NCBI GenBank assembly: GCA_964395765.1
Contig: CAYNCU010000206.1
Location: 1 to 7,639, forward strand
Direction: 5' to 3'
Length of the DNA: 7,639 nt
DNA from: DATDPY01 sp964395765
GTDB taxonomy: Bacteria > Bacteroidota > Bacteroidia > Cytophagales > Cyclobacteriaceae
Shown one piece after another: positions 6,755 to 7,639 of this stretch. Each line of letters opens with the position of its first letter. The first letter of the stretch is position 1. The notes below the pieces were generated by a model. The model searched no databases. It was not told the DNA's origin and saw only the letters and a program-made list of their open reading frames with translations. The position numbers were made by a program, and so were the translations under genes.

Positions 6755-7330
6755 TTATGATTTTATTTTTGAAACGATCTGATCGTCAAGCGGTTTTACC
6801 TTGGAAGGAAAGAATGCAATCAGCTTTCCATTTTCATCGATCAGGTATTTGCAGAAATTCCATGAAGGTTCGTCCGTGTTCCATCCGTTGTATTGTTTCT
6901 CCGTTAACCATTGGTATAAGGGAGCCATATCGTCCCCTTTCACGGAAATTTTTTCAAACATCTGGAATGTTACGCCGTAATTTTTAGTGCAGAACTGGGA
7001 AATTTCCTTGTTGGAGCCGGGTTCCTGTCCGCCGAAATTATTGGCAGGAAATCCGAGAATAGCGACCTTATCGCCATACATCTCATTCAGCTTCTGCAGA
7101 TCGGCATACTGCGGGGTGAAGCCGCATTTCGAAGCGACATTCACGACCAGTACTTTTTTCCCTTTGTATTTGGAAAAATCGATCATAGTGCCGTCGATGG
7201 CCTTCATCTTAAAATCATAGAAAGATTTTGGCACATCGCCGGATTTCTTCTTACCCGGATGGACATGGGTGAAGCCGGAAGCAATGGCTCCGAGCATCAG
7301 GACGGAAATCATTGATAAAATTGTCTTCAT
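6755..7330 (-). CDS. Secreted glutathione-peroxidase-family thiol peroxidase (2-Cys type)
   Basis: A 191-residue protein of the glutathione peroxidase family that reduces hydrogen peroxide or lipid hydroperoxides. The signature blocks are NVASKCGFTPQY (64-75) with peroxidatic Cys69, FPANNFGGQEPGSN (94-107) with Gln102, and PSWNFCKYLID (155-165) with Trp157 and Asn158, completing the Cys/Gln/Trp/Asn active site. It has Cys, not selenocysteine. A second Cys, C114 in ISQFCTKNYG, sits 45 residues after Cys69, matching the resolving Cys of yeast-type Gpx enzymes that are recycled by thioredoxin. Despite the family name, a thioredoxin-like partner is therefore more likely than glutathione. The N-terminus MKTILSMISVLMLGAIASGF is a signal peptide or anchor, placing the enzyme outside the cytoplasm; the catalytic domain begins near residue 36. 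The Cys commonly found in the FPCN motif is Ala here. The gene starts 11 bases after the argS stop, so it is probably co-transcribed with argS and ends at the hairpin at 6665-6717. Confidence 0.9.
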   Translation of the reverse strand: MKTILSMISVLMLGAIASGFTHVHPGKKKSGDVPKSFYDFKMKAIDGTMIDFSKYKGKKVLVVNVASKCGFTPQYADLQKLNEMYGDKVAILGFPANNFGGQEPGSNKEISQFCTKNYGVTFQMFEKISVKGDDMAPLYQWLTEKQYNGWNTDEPSWNFCKYLIDENGKLIAFFPSKVKPLDDQIVSKIKS

Positions 7331-7341
7331 GAGCGTTAATT

Positions 7342-7639
7342 TTACATTCTTTCAGGTACAACAATACCTAATAAACTCATTCCTATTCGTAATGTTTTGG
7401 CGGTCAGGGAAGATAAAGCGATCCGGAAATTCCTGCAAACAGGGTCGGATTCGCTTAAAACCGAAACATCGGTATAAAATCGGTTATATTCCTTGGCCAG
7501 CTCATAACAATAATTGGCGAGTACGGAAGGCGAATATTCATCAGCGGCTTCTTTTATCTTTGCATGGAAATCATTCAGTAAAATCACCATTGATCTTTCA
7601 GTAGGATGCATGAACATTGATGGATGTATGGAAGGGTTA
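7342..7639 (-). CDS. argS: Arginyl-tRNA synthetase, C-terminal part (cut by window edge)
   Basis: The frame is open to the right edge, so only the last 98 or so codons are present and the start lies outside. The Met encoded at 7615-7617 is internal, because coding continues upstream (NPSIHPSMFMHPTERS). The visible part is the all-helical DALR anticodon-binding domain of class I ArgS: HPTERSMVILLNDFHAKI, then EYSPSVLANYCYELAKEYNR and RIGMSLLGIVVPERM. The final LG-V-VPERM followed by a stop is the standard end of bacterial ArgS. The enzyme charges tRNA-Arg with arginine in the cytoplasm. The stop codon (7342-7344) is 11 bases before the peroxidase ATG, suggesting one transcription unit. Confidence 0.92.
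   Translation of the reverse strand, partial: NPSIHPSMFMHPTERSMVILLNDFHAKIKEAADEYSPSVLANYCYELAKEYNRFYTDVSVLSESDPVCRNFRIALSSLTAKTLRIGMSLLGIVVPERM

Noticed and set aside
1..7639. Search for mobile elements, CRISPR arrays, tRNA/rRNA genes, defence or toxin-antitoxin systems
   Set aside because: No transposase, integrase, regularly spaced repeats, tRNA-like arms or known defence motifs were seen by reading both strands.

Overview
The window looks like a piece of chromosome from a Bacteroidota bacterium, most likely of the Chitinophagaceae/Sphingobacteriia type. I base this on the protein families (GH144-type glucanase lipoprotein, long FtsX/MacB-type permease without its own ATPase, MenA, the C-terminus of ArgS), the near absence of Shine-Dalgarno sequences before start codons, and AT-rich gaps with weak matches to the TTG/TAnnTTTG promoter pattern. 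No species can be named from sequence alone. There are six protein genes, one cut by the right edge. Only one of the six, the alpha/beta hydrolase, is on the + strand.

Layout from left to right. Positions 1-310 hold no convincing gene, but contain a short coding-like open frame with an ATGA overlap that may be a remnant. A GH144-type endo-beta-1,2-glucanase lipoprotein follows on the - strand (stop at 352), with its own terminator hairpin at 311-331 and apparently a TTG start. A membrane-anchored alpha/beta hydrolase (1880-2884, +) is transcribed divergently from it. Next is a large duplicated FtsX/MacB-type ABC permease (2931-5381, -), convergent with the hydrolase and with no ATPase gene nearby. 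Then comes menA (5546-6448, -), the prenyltransferase of menaquinone synthesis. A gap of about 300 bp holds a strong hairpin terminator (6665-6717). Upstream of it lie a secreted 2-Cys glutathione-peroxidase-like gene (6755-7330, -) and, only 11 bp before that, the 3' end of argS (7342-7639, -). ArgS and the peroxidase probably share a transcript that ends at the hairpin.

The genes do not form one pathway. MenA and ArgS are core housekeeping functions, the peroxidase is extracytoplasmic oxidative-stress defence, and the glucanase handles beta-1,2-glucan outside the cytoplasm. I see no mobile element, CRISPR array, tRNA or rRNA, and no sign of a new defence or biosynthetic system. The points that merit a second look are the non-ATG start of the glucanase, the divergent glucanase/hydrolase pair, the altered nucleophile elbow of the hydrolase, and the possible gene remnant at the left end.
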